Assembly: GCA_030620065.1 (NCBI GenBank)
Contig: JAUXFJ010000065.1
Span: 1-7,768, forward strand
Reading direction: 5' to 3'
DNA: 7,768 nt
Source of the DNA: Anaerolineaceae bacterium
GTDB taxonomy: Bacteria; Chloroflexota; Anaerolineae; Anaerolineales; Anaerolineaceae
How positions within the stretch are numbered: position 1 is the first letter of the stretch; the number at the start of each line of letters is the position of its first letter. Under the pieces are notes generated by a model. It was not told the DNA's origin, did no database searches, and was given only the letters and a program-made list of their open reading frames with translations. This document shows positions 1 through 6,466 of the stretch, in pieces. The position numbers were made by a program, and so were the translations under genes.

Positions 1-125
1 AAATCACTGAGGAAAGGATTTTCTTCAAACACCTCTAGCAGAAGTTGTGCCTGGAATGCAGGCTGAAGAAGTCTGGCTAATGTGGTTTTTCCCACACCGA
101 TCACACCTTCGATGGCGATGTACAT
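1..125 (-). CDS. Deoxynucleoside kinase, N-terminal 41 residues (cut by window edge)
   Basis: Partial gene running off the left edge; only the start is visible. The protein begins MYIAIEGVIGVGKTTLARLL. Residues 7-14 form a Walker A loop (G-x4-G-K-T) directly after a short beta strand, as in the deoxynucleoside kinase family (dAK/dGK/dCK-like). Residues 31-41 read EVFEENPFLSD, which matches the family's E-P-V-x-x-N-P-[FY]-L block. The Glu there (E31) is the usual sugar-contacting residue. Known role of the family: ATP-dependent 5'-phosphorylation of salvaged deoxynucleosides in the cytoplasm. The exact base preference cannot be read from this fragment. The ATG at 125-123 is preceded by GGAG (141-138) at a rather long 12-base spacing. 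It lies on the same strand as pepF but is separated from it by a strong terminator and its own putative promoter, so it is probably a separate transcript. Thymidylate kinase is less likely because of the E-x-N-P-F-L block. Confidence 0.85.
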   Translation of the reverse strand, partial: MYIAIEGVIGVGKTTLARLLQPAFQAQLLLEVFEENPFLSD

Positions 126-163
126 AATTTTTTATATCTCCGCAAATTAGTATCTTGATAAAA

Positions 164-191
164 ATTATATACCACAATTGTTGGTATCCAA
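164..191 (-). promoter_or_regulatory. Putative promoter of the deoxynucleoside kinase gene
   Basis: On the minus strand a perfect TATAAT lies at 169-164. Sixteen bases upstream is TTGGAT (191-186), which keeps only the TTG of a -35 box. The start codon follows about 40 bases downstream, after an SD-like GGAG. The spacer overlaps an imperfect palindrome at 171-185 (ACCA-CAATTG-T-TGGT), which could be an operator. The good -10 and the upstream pepF terminator make this a plausible start of transcription. The weak -35 keeps confidence moderate. Confidence 0.45.
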
Positions 192-212
192 AAAACCTTT
201 AAGGATAATAAA

Positions 213-242
213 GCCAGACCTTCTAATACTAGAAGGTCTGGC
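213..242 (-). terminator. Intrinsic terminator downstream of pepF
   Basis: A perfect 12-bp stem, GCCAGACCTTCT paired with AGAAGGTCTGGC, with a 6-base loop. The outermost loop bases can pair too. It begins 33 bases after the pepF stop codon. On the minus strand it is followed by TTTATTATCC, a broken T tract, so the hairpin is very stable but the U run is imperfect. It separates pepF from the deoxynucleoside kinase downstream on the same strand. Confidence 0.75.
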
Positions 243-275
243 ACTTGAAACAACACATATTCAGAATGAATAGGC

Positions 276-2054
276 TTATTTGGAAATCTCTTCCAGCCTG
301 CTCACCATCTCTTCGATCACATCAAACCCGCCTTGCCAGAACTCCGCCTTATTGACGTCAATACCTGCATCGGCGAGCAGCTCCACAGGAGCTACCGAAC
401 CACCGGCTGCCAGTATCTTCATGAAACGCGGCTTGAAGGCTTCACCCTCAGCTTTATATTGTTTATAAAGCGAGAAGACCAATAGCTGTCCGAATGCGTA
501 TGCATAAACATAGAAGGGTACTTGATAGATATGCGGGATCGAGACCCATTCCCAGCGGAACTCATCCGAGAGTTCCACCGAATCGCCAAATTCTTCCCTG
601 AGATTTTCAAGATAAGCATCTGATATCTCGTCGATTGAAGCGTCATTGAGGATCATTTCATGGGCTTTACGCTCGAACATTGCAAAATAAATTTGACGCA
701 GGATTGTTGCAAAAGCATCGTTCATCTGACGGAATAGGATGTCTCGTTTGACGCTTTCGTCTTTCTCCAATTGCATTAATCGATCCAGCAGAACCATTTC
801 GCCAAAGGTTGATGCTGTCTCAGCCAGTGGCAGGCAGGCATGCTGTGTGAAGTAGGTATGCTCTTCTGCCATCATCGAATGTACAGCATGACCCAGTTCG
901 TGCGCCATGGTTGCAATATCGCCCGGTTTACCTTGATAGTTTAACAGTACCCATGGGGTCAGATCGGGCGTAATTGTGGCGCAGAAAGCACCGCTCATCT
1001 TGCCCTTACGTACTTCGCTGTCCAAGTGATCATCTTTTAATACACGCTGTGCCAGATTCGAAAAATTTGCGTCAAATTCTGTAAACGCATCAAAAGTGAT
1101 CTCGGCAGCCTCATTGAAACTGTAGGTCTTGTCTGATTTAGAGAGTGGTGCGTAGATATCGTAACGGCGCAGCTTTTCCATGCCTAACAGGCGTGCTTTG
1201 AGCGCAAAGAAGCGCTGAAAGATACCGCTGTTCTTGCGCGTGATATCCAGCAACATATCAACCACGCTATCAGGGATGTCATTGACCAGGTTTCGAACGG
1301 ATATGGGTTTCTTGAAACCCCGCAGGCTGATGTTTTCGTTGCGCCAGTCACGCACCAAGGCTTGATAAATTTGTCCAAGAATGGGTCCATCATCGCCATA
1401 GACCTTGTAAAGTTCCTGGTAGGCTTTTGCGCGAACGTCTGGGTCAGCTGTATGGACCAAAGCCATCACTTCCCCGCGCGTCAGGTCTTTTTCTTCACCA
1501 TCAACTTCCACTTTAAATGTATAGCGGTTGGTGATCGAGTCGTAGAGCATTGACAGCGCAGCTGAACCGGTGACATCTTTGATGTTGATGATCTTTTCTT
1601 CAGGCTCGCTGAGTGTGTAATCCTTGAAGTTGCGCATCTGCTGCAGCCAATAGCGGTAATCACCTGAAGCAGTCATCAAGCGTTTGGCGTTTTTATCATC
1701 AAGCGCTTTCCACCAAAGAGTGAAAAAAATAGTTCGGTTGCTCATATCAGCTGAAAATTGCTTAAAACGGGCTACGGCAATCTGGGCCTCCTGAGCTTGT
1801 GTATCACCGGCAAAAGAAAGCTGAGCAAATCCGCCGATCTTGATTCCCAGTTTATTAACGATTTCAAAATCTTTCAAGATCTTCAGAAAATCGCTTTCTT
1901 TGATATCGGCCTTTAGTTGTTCACGATAGCTTTCAAACTGAGCGACCAGGGCATCAACCTTCTTATAGGTTTCTTCGATCGCTGGATCATCAAAGCTTTT
2001 AAAGAGGTCATCGAGCTTCCAGGGAGATTGGGCGTACGTAGCTTTTTCTGTCAT
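276..2054 (-). CDS. pepF: Oligoendopeptidase F (M3 family zinc metallopeptidase)
   Basis: A 592-residue protein, normal length for PepF, with no signal peptide or membrane segment, so cytoplasmic. Residues 385-389 are HELGH, the HExxH zinc site with catalytic Glu386. The likely third ligand is Glu412 in the downstream block AETASTFGEM. Residues 508-525 (HIYQVPFYVYAYAFGQLL) match the conserved Tyr/His-rich substrate-binding region of M3B enzymes, where a His and Tyr help bind the transition state. The N-terminal ~200 residues are the helical oligopeptidase F domain. Family role: cutting short peptides (roughly 6-20 residues) during intracellular peptide turnover. Start choice: an in-frame ATG exists 12 bases upstream (2066), but it has no SD. 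The chosen ATG has GAGGA five bases before it, built out of that upstream ATG's own bases. The gene lies 50 bases after the methyltransferase stop with no terminator between them, so co-transcription is likely; it ends in a strong hairpin. Confidence 0.95.
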   Translation of the reverse strand: MTEKATYAQSPWKLDDLFKSFDDPAIEETYKKVDALVAQFESYREQLKADIKESDFLKILKDFEIVNKLGIKIGGFAQLSFAGDTQAQEAQIAVARFKQFSADMSNRTIFFTLWWKALDDKNAKRLMTASGDYRYWLQQMRNFKDYTLSEPEEKIINIKDVTGSAALSMLYDSITNRYTFKVEVDGEEKDLTRGEVMALVHTADPDVRAKAYQELYKVYGDDGPILGQIYQALVRDWRNENISLRGFKKPISVRNLVNDIPDSVVDMLLDITRKNSGIFQRFFALKARLLGMEKLRRYDIYAPLSKSDKTYSFNEAAEITFDAFTEFDANFSNLAQRVLKDDHLDSEVRKGKMSGAFCATITPDLTPWVLLNYQGKPGDIATMAHELGHAVHSMMAEEHTYFTQHACLPLAETASTFGEMVLLDRLMQLEKDESVKRDILFRQMNDAFATILRQIYFAMFERKAHEMILNDASIDEISDAYLENLREEFGDSVELSDEFRWEWVSIPHIYQVPFYVYAYAFGQLLVFSLYKQYKAEGEAFKPRFMKILAAGGSVAPVELLADAGIDVNKAEFWQGGFDVIEEMVSRLEEISK

Positions 2055-2059
2055 TTTTA

Positions 2060-2064
2060 TCCTC
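2060..2064 (-). promoter_or_regulatory. Shine-Dalgarno site that fixes the pepF start
   Basis: GAGGA on the minus strand, five bases before the ATG at 2054-2052. It overlaps the alternative upstream ATG (2066-2064), which itself has only an A/T-rich sequence in front of it. This favours the shorter 592-residue protein over the 596-residue reading. Confidence 0.7.
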
Positions 2065-2104
2065 ATAAAGTTTTATATTCCTGCGAAAACCCGAATATTT
2101 CAGG

Positions 2105-3220
2105 TTACTGTGCAGGTTGAGTTTCCTGAGCGGCATCACGACGATAGATTTGGCGCAGTTTATCAATTGGCTGACGCTTTTGAGATGTCTCATCCCAGAA
2201 ATACCATGATGTCCAGCCGTTGCTTGGCCCATTACGAATTGACTTGGCGATCTGGTGGATCGAACCGCGCTGCCCCTGGTAAGAAAGGGCACCATCTGCC
2301 AATACCTTTGCAGTGATGTCACCATGCGGACCGAGAAATAACTGCTGCCCAGGTTTTAAAAACCCATGCTCGACGAGCGTACCAAAGGGTACGCGTTTCA
2401 GATGGCGAGGGTTCGGTGTAATGAATAAAGGTGGGTCAAACTCAAGCTGCAAGACTGAATCAACGCGCTTACGAGCCAGGCGAACATAGCCAGGGTCTAA
2501 CTCGATTCCCACAAAATGGCGGTGCAGTTTGCGTGCAACTGCGCCGCTTGTGCCCGTACCAAAAAATGGATCCAATACCACATCGCCGGGGTTTGAACTG
2601 GAAAGGATCACGCGGTAAAGCAGCGCTTCAGGCTTCTGTGTAGGATGGGCCTTTTTTCCATTATCCTTCAAACGCTCAACTCCAGTGCAGATTGGGATGT
2701 ACCAATCGCTGCGCATTTGCAATCCCTCATTGAGGTTCTTCATGGCAGGGTAGTTGAACGTATATTTTGCGCCGCTTTCTTTTTGCACCCATAACAGCGT
2801 TTCGTGTGCATTTGTGTAGCGCACGCCGCGGAAGTTTGGCATGGGGTTGGCTTTAACCCATACAACATCATTTAATATCCAGTAGTTGAGATCTTGCAGG
2901 ATCTTGCCCACCCGATAGATGTTGTGATAAGACCCGATCACCCACAAAGTACCTGTGGGTTTGAGCACCCGCCGGCAGGCTTGTAGCCAGGCGTAGGTGA
3001 ACTCATCGTATTGGGCGAAGTTGTCAAATTTGTCCCATTCATCATCCACAGCATCAACGCGTGTCAGGTTGGGACGCCAAAGTTCACCTTGAAGCTGCAG
3101 GTTGTAAGGTGGATCGGCAAAGATGAGATCGACCGAGTCAGCCGGCAGCTTGGGAAGTACATCCAGGCAATTGCCCTGAATGATCTCATCGAGTGGAAGA
3201 TTTCTAGATTTTTCAGACAT
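2105..3220 (-). CDS. ccrM: CcrM/HinfI-type adenine-N6 DNA methyltransferase (predicted target GANTC)
   Basis: A 371-residue beta-class amino-methyltransferase. The motif order is typical of the class: catalytic DPPY at residues 36-39, then HPTQKPEALL at 192-201, then the AdoMet-binding motif LDPFFGTGTSG at 216-226. Stretches such as FADPPYNLQL, WVIGSYHNIYRVG, NPMPNF and QMRSDW closely match my recollection of Caulobacter CcrM. Residues ~275-360 form the extra C-terminal domain (RAMA type) that CcrM and HinfI methylases need for DNA binding, including PFGTLVEHGFLKPG and NGWTSWYFW. Target G-A-N-T-C is inferred from this full-length resemblance. Reaction: AdoMet-dependent methylation of adenine N6. 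No endonuclease gene lies beside it within the window, so it looks like an orphan regulatory methylase. The ATG at 3220 has no good SD; a TACAAT box ends 7 bases before it, so the mRNA may be leaderless. A GANTC site lies 23-27 bases upstream of the start. pepF follows after 50 bases. The symbol is by similarity only; function is proven only in Alphaproteobacteria. Confidence 0.92.
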   Translation of the reverse strand: MSEKSRNLPLDEIIQGNCLDVLPKLPADSVDLIFADPPYNLQLQGELWRPNLTRVDAVDDEWDKFDNFAQYDEFTYAWLQACRRVLKPTGTLWVIGSYHNIYRVGKILQDLNYWILNDVVWVKANPMPNFRGVRYTNAHETLLWVQKESGAKYTFNYPAMKNLNEGLQMRSDWYIPICTGVERLKDNGKKAHPTQKPEALLYRVILSSSNPGDVVLDPFFGTGTSGAVARKLHRHFVGIELDPGYVRLARKRVDSVLQLEFDPPLFITPNPRHLKRVPFGTLVEHGFLKPGQQLFLGPHGDITAKVLADGALSYQGQRGSIHQIAKSIRNGPSNGWTSWYFWDETSQKRQPIDKLRQIYRRDAAQETQPAQ

Positions 3221-3227
3221 CTCTTAT

Positions 3228-3250
3228 ATTGTAATAGCACTTGAATCAAA
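3228..3250 (-). promoter_or_regulatory. Possible methyltransferase promoter with embedded GANTC site
   Basis: On the minus strand TACAAT at 3233-3228 resembles a -10 box, 7 bases before the start codon. No convincing -35 box exists at 16-18 bases; the position holds C-rich sequence. A GATTC (3247-3243), the predicted target of the encoded methylase, lies inside what would be the -35/-10 spacer. Caulobacter ccrM is known to carry GANTC sites in its own promoter/leader region and to be sensitive to their methylation state, so autoregulation is conceivable. This promoter call is weak. Confidence 0.3.
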
Positions 3251-3283
3251 ATGGGGGACTAATCGGCGATAATTTCACACCTT

Positions 3284-3295
3284 TTCTGCGCAGAA
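3284..3295. promoter_or_regulatory. Perfect 12-bp palindrome, operator-like
   Basis: TTCTGCGCAGAA is perfectly self-complementary. It sits 64-75 bases upstream of the methyltransferase start, between that gene's promoter region and the ATPase terminator. It is not followed by a T tract and has no loop, so it is not a terminator. A dimeric regulator's binding site is the natural reading, but no regulator gene is in view. Confidence 0.3.
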
Positions 3296-3307
3296 TGACC
3301 ATAATTA

Positions 3308-3345
3308 AAAACTCCTGAGGTTTTATTATTGCCCTCAGGAGTTTT
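3308..3345 (-). terminator. Intrinsic terminator of the P2A ATPase gene
   Basis: A 13-bp stem whose G+C-containing core is ACTCCTGAGG (3311-3320) pairing with CCTCAGGAGT (3333-3342), extended by A:T pairs, with a 12-base loop. On the minus strand it ends in TTTTTAATTAT. It starts 17 bases past the ATPase stop codon, the expected place. On the plus strand the hairpin also ends in TTTTAATAG, but no plus-strand gene reads into it. It insulates the methyltransferase from ATPase transcription. Confidence 0.88.
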
Positions 3346-3362
3346 AATAGCTGTGATTTAAT

Positions 3363-6233
3363 TTAGCTATTGGCTTGTGTGCGGCGTTTTTGCATGCGCT
3401 TAGACATAATGATCTTCATCAACTCTGCTGCAACTGAGGGGAACAAGAACAGCGGAAGCATAATCAACCACTGCTGCCAGTTCAAGGCAGCCGTATTAAA
3501 GATCGGTTGGAAGAAGGGAACATATATTACCACCAAGATTAATACGAATGAAGCTAAAACAGCCCAGTTCATGAGTTTATTCTTAAAAACGCCGATTTTG
3601 TGCAGCGGGTAGTATTCTGAGCGGGCCGTGTATGCTCGTAATAATTCAGAAACAGACAATGTCACAAAAGCCATTGTTTCAGCCAATTCTATGTGATTTA
3701 TGTCGGAATAGTATCCAATAGCGAAAGCACCTAATGTGGCGGCAGTGATTGCAATCGTCTGAACAAGTATGCCGAGCTGCATGTAACGGTTGATGATAGG
3801 CTCATCGGTAGGACGCGGGTCTTGATCCATAATATCCGGGTCGCCCTTTTCCGAACCTAGCGCCAATGCTGGCGCACCATCGGTAACCAGGTTGAGCCAA
3901 AGCAGCTGAATGGCGGTAAGCGGTACTGGCCAGCCGAACAGCGTTGCCAGGAAGATGATCATGATCTCAGCTGCATTGCAAGAGAGTAGGTAGTACACAA
4001 ACTTGCGGATATTGCTGTAGATTACACGTCCCTGCTCCACCGCAGATACAATGCTGGCGTAATTATCGTCTGTGAGCACCATATCGGCAGTTTCTTTGGC
4101 AACATCCGTTCCAGTAATTCCCATGGCGATACCGATATCAGCGCGTTTTATCGCCGGGGCATCATTGACCCCGTCGCCGGTCATGGCAACGACTTCACCA
4201 TTGGCGCGCAGTGCATCCACAATGCGCATTTTATGCTCCGGACTCACGCGTGCATAAACATCCGTCACTTTGACAGTCTCGGTCATCTCTTCATCGCTGA
4301 GTTTGCCGATCTCTGCTCCAGTCATCACCTTGTGTCCAGCCTGCATCAAGCCGACCTCTTCAGCAATGGCGCGTGCTGTATTGGGATAATCACCAGTGAT
4401 CATTACAGTGCGGATACCAGCATTGACAGCCGTTTCAAGGGCAGGTTTGACTTCGGGCCGCGCCGGGTCTATCATTCCTATCAGACCTACGAAGGTCAGG
4501 TCTTTTTCAAGCGCATTGCTGTTAATCTCATCAGGCAGCGCAGGCACCAGGCGGTAAGCTACGCCCAGTACACGCAACGCGCCTTTGGTCATCCTGTCAT
4601 TGGCATCAATTATTTCTTTGCGTCTTTTTTCATTTAGTTTGTCATCACCGTTGTTCAGCGTTTGTACATGAGAACAGAGATCAAGGACAACATCCGGCGC
4701 ACCTTTAACGGCGACTATGTGCCATTCACGTTTTTCTTCATCGCTAAAAGGAGAAATGTCTTCCTTCCTGGGTGTTTCAATGGCATGGATGGTTACCATC
4801 CGTTTACGTTCTGAATCAAATGGGATTTCTTGCTCACGTGGGTAAGCATCGTTGAGCTCTTTTGCGGAAGCACCTGCTTTGAGGGCTGCCACCAGGATAG
4901 CACCCTCTGTGGGGTCGCCAATCATACGGTAAGTTGCTTCACCTTCAGCTTCCCCCGAATATTCAAGCTGCGCATCATTGTTGAGAGACCCGATCCACAG
5001 CGCAGTTTGTGCTGCAGAAAAGTCTTTTAAGTCAACGGACTTGCCGTTAACTAAAAACTCACCTTTTGGGGTGTACCCGCTGCCGGTGATAGATACGAAT
5101 TTCCCGTCAACCCATAGTTGGGTTACGGTCATTTCGTTTTGAGTAAGCGTACCTGTTTTATCAGAGCAAATGACTGTTGTCGAGCCGAGTGTTTCTACAG
5201 AAACCAAACGGCGGATAAGCGCATGTCGGCGAACCATCTCACGCATACCCCCTGCCAGGCTGATTGTTACAACAGCCGGCAATCCTTCCGGCACAGCCGC
5301 GATCGCCAGGCTGACAGCCACCATGAACATGTCCACTATGTGTTGAATGGTCGTTGGATCAGTCAGTGAGGGAGCCCCATTGGCAAGTAACAGGCGGATA
5401 GCACCGATCACGAAAACCAAACCGCAAACGATAAGAGAACCCCAACCCAGTACCTTGCCGAGCTGGTCGAGGCGCTTCTGGAGTGGCGTCTCTTCGTCCT
5501 CAACCGACTGCAGCATTGTGGCGATTAAGCCTAATTGAGTGTACATGCCGGTACTGATCACAATGCCTTTTCCTCGGCCGTAGGTTACCAGGGTACCCAT
5601 AAATGCTGTATTCTTACGATCCCCTAAGGGAATATCTTTTTCTAAAAGGCTCTCAGCGTTTTTCTTCACCGGGACGGATTCGCCTGTAAGAGAAGCTTCT
5701 TCTATACTCAGGTTGATTGCTTCTAAAAGGCGAATATCAGCAGGGATGTAATTACCTGCCTCCAGGAAGACAATATCTCCAGGTACGAGCTGGGCAGCAG
5801 GCACAGATACACGGTGACCGTCACGAAGAACCTGAGCCTCAGGAGCTGCTAGCTTCTTAAGTGCTGCCAAGGCTTCTTCGGCGCGCGATTCTTGGACGAT
5901 GCCCAAGATAGCATTGAGCACCACAATAGTCAAAATGGCGCCCGCCTCGATATAATCACCTAAAAGGGCAGAGATGACCGCAGCTGCGATCAACAAAATA
6001 ACCACAAAGTTATTTAATTGGGCAAAAAGCATCTCCCAGAAAGTAGTGCGTTTTTTTTCAATCAGTTCATTGAGACCATATTTCTCTTGACGGGCTTTGA
6101 CTTCTTTTGCCGTAAGTCCGGTTTCTTCGGGGGTTTCAAGTTGCTGCAGAACGTCTGTTGCACTCAGTGCATGCCATGTGACCGAGAGCTCTGAAGAACT
6201 GTTTTTTATTTCGTTTTTTGTTTCGTTACTCAT
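3363..6233 (-). CDS. P2A-type calcium (cation) transporting P-type ATPase
   Basis: A 956-residue membrane pump of the SERCA/PacL class with ten expected membrane helices. Order of parts: cation_ATPase N-terminal domain; M1-M2 (about 68-115); actuator loop with TGES at 183-186; M3-M4 with PEGLP at 315-319; phosphorylation site DKTGT at 358-362 (Asp358 becomes phospho-Asp); nucleotide domain with KGAPD at 510-514; hinge TGDGVNDAP at 685-693; then M5-M10. Likely ion ligands by alignment to SERCA: Glu316 (M4), Asn753 and Glu756 (M5), Asn781, Thr784 and Asp785 (M6), Glu863 (M8). All of both SERCA calcium sites appear present, so export of Ca2+ (possibly Mn2+) is inferred. Start choice: the open frame extends 13 codons upstream to a TTG, but the ATG at 6233 has AGGAG 11 bases before it, and the upstream residues overlap a structured leader. 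It is transcribed alone: terminator at its end, promoter in the divergent spacer. The C-terminus is a short basic tail. Confidence 0.95.
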   Translation of the reverse strand: MSNETKNEIKNSSSELSVTWHALSATDVLQQLETPEETGLTAKEVKARQEKYGLNELIEKKRTTFWEMLFAQLNNFVVILLIAAAVISALLGDYIEAGAILTIVVLNAILGIVQESRAEEALAALKKLAAPEAQVLRDGHRVSVPAAQLVPGDIVFLEAGNYIPADIRLLEAINLSIEEASLTGESVPVKKNAESLLEKDIPLGDRKNTAFMGTLVTYGRGKGIVISTGMYTQLGLIATMLQSVEDEETPLQKRLDQLGKVLGWGSLIVCGLVFVIGAIRLLLANGAPSLTDPTTIQHIVDMFMVAVSLAIAAVPEGLPAVVTISLAGGMREMVRRHALIRRLVSVETLGSTTVICSDKTGTLTQNEMTVTQLWVDGKFVSITGSGYTPKGEFLVNGKSVDLKDFSAAQTALWIGSLNNDAQLEYSGEAEGEATYRMIGDPTEGAILVAALKAGASAKELNDAYPREQEIPFDSERKRMVTIHAIETPRKEDISPFSDEEKREWHIVAVKGAPDVVLDLCSHVQTLNNGDDKLNEKRRKEIIDANDRMTKGALRVLGVAYRLVPALPDEINSNALEKDLTFVGLIGMIDPARPEVKPALETAVNAGIRTVMITGDYPNTARAIAEEVGLMQAGHKVMTGAEIGKLSDEEMTETVKVTDVYARVSPEHKMRIVDALRANGEVVAMTGDGVNDAPAIKRADIGIAMGITGTDVAKETADMVLTDDNYASIVSAVEQGRVIYSNIRKFVYYLLSCNAAEIMIIFLATLFGWPVPLTAIQLLWLNLVTDGAPALALGSEKGDPDIMDQDPRPTDEPIINRYMQLGILVQTIAITAATLGAFAIGYYSDINHIELAETMAFVTLSVSELLRAYTARSEYYPLHKIGVFKNKLMNWAVLASFVLILVVIYVPFFQPIFNTAALNWQQWLIMLPLFLFPSVAAELMKIIMSKRMQKRRTQANS

Positions 6234-6244
6234 ATAGTTGCTTA

Positions 6245-6249
6245 CTCCT
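6245..6249 (-). promoter_or_regulatory. Shine-Dalgarno site of the ATPase gene
   Basis: AGGAG on the minus strand, 11 bases before the ATG at 6233-6231. The spacing is longer than ideal, yet it is the only good site near the possible starts and it favours this ATG over the in-frame TTG at 6272. Confidence 0.6.
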
Positions 6250-6255
6250 GTAATT

Positions 6256-6312
6256 CCAGATAATAATGCCAAACTCAGGTAATAACCCTAGATTATCTGG
6301 GGTTATCAACCT
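6256..6312 (-). promoter_or_regulatory. Structured ATPase leader with two competing hairpins
   Basis: Read on the minus strand. First hairpin: AGGTTGATAACCC (6312-6300) pairs with GGGTTATTACCT (6288-6277), with one small bulge. The 11 bases between the arms are themselves nearly self-complementary (AGAT-A-ATCT), giving an almost continuous 36-base palindrome. Second hairpin: CCAGATAAT (6300-6292) is perfectly complementary to ATTATCTGG (6264-6256). The two folds share bases 6292-6300 and cannot both form fully. The second ends 6 bases before the SD. This could be an RNA switch or a DNA operator. No known riboswitch class is recognised. Confidence 0.45.
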
Positions 6313-6331
6313 AGAAAACGCGCATCCGTGA

Positions 6332-6359
6332 ATTATAGCCGAAAATAATTTACCAGTAA
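6332..6359 (-). promoter_or_regulatory. Putative promoter of the ATPase gene
   Basis: A perfect TATAAT lies on the minus strand at 6337-6332, with a weak -35-like TTACTG (6359-6354) 16 bases upstream. Transcription would begin near 6325, giving a leader of roughly 90 bases that contains the two competing hairpins and the SD. A four-codon ATG-CGC-GTT-TTC-TAG reading frame sits at the very start of that leader. The poor -35 suggests an activator or a naturally weak promoter. Confidence 0.5.
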
Positions 6360-6366
6360 GGGATTT

Positions 6367-6394
6367 TTGACTTAAAAGAGATATTGGATATTAG
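6367..6394 (+). promoter_or_regulatory. Possible distal promoter of holB
   Basis: TTGACT (6367-6372), a 16-base spacer, then TATTAG (6389-6394). A GATTC site (6394-6398) overlaps the last base of the -10 and the bases just before the expected start of transcription. Six bases after the -10 is an ATG at 6401, in frame with holB. The boxes are only fair matches, so this is a weaker candidate than the proximal promoter. Confidence 0.3.
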
Positions 6395-6431
6395 ATTCGA
6401 ATGCCCTTAGCGGTCAATGCACTTGAATTGG

Positions 6432-6460
6432 TTGTCAGAGTGCCAGCCTTGCGCTACAAT
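6432..6460 (+). promoter_or_regulatory. Promoter of holB, apparently giving a leaderless mRNA
   Basis: TTGTCA (6432-6437), exactly 17 bases, then TACAAT (6455-6460). Each box differs from the sigma-70 consensus at one position. The usual start of transcription, 7 bases past the -10, falls on the A of the holB ATG at 6467. No SD is present: only AGG one base before the ATG. Translation from a leaderless transcript is therefore the simplest reading. Confidence 0.6.
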
Positions 6461-6466
6461 TCAGGT

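Noticed and set aside
2055..2066. Longer pepF start at 2066
   Set aside because: No SD before it; its own bases supply the GAGGA for the ATG at 2054.
2105..3220. Complete restriction-modification system
   Set aside because: Neighbours on both sides are housekeeping genes, and no endonuclease or specificity gene is seen within the window.
4233..4637. Plus-strand open frame of 134 codons
   Set aside because: Lies wholly inside the ATPase gene on the other strand, over the conserved nucleotide and hinge domain. The protein has no recognisable features, so it is a shadow of the real gene.
6201..6230. Tandem TTTCGTTTTTTG-like repeats near the ATPase start
   Set aside because: These are the A-rich codons for the Lys/Asn/Glu-rich N-terminus read on the other strand. 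A-rich early codons are common, and no repeat element is implied.
6234..6272. ATPase start at the TTG, 13 codons upstream
   Set aside because: No SD, rare start codon, and the region is better explained as untranslated leader with an SD for the ATG at 6233.
6303..6311. DnaA-box-like TTATCAACC beside the replication gene holB, hinting at an origin
   Set aside because: Two mismatches to TTATCCACA, a single copy, and fully explained as part of the leader palindrome arm. No box cluster and no A/T-rich unwinding region with it.
6401..6466. 22-residue N-terminal extension of holB
   Set aside because: Does not resemble delta-prime N-termini and overlaps the best promoter. Kept only as a low-interest finding.
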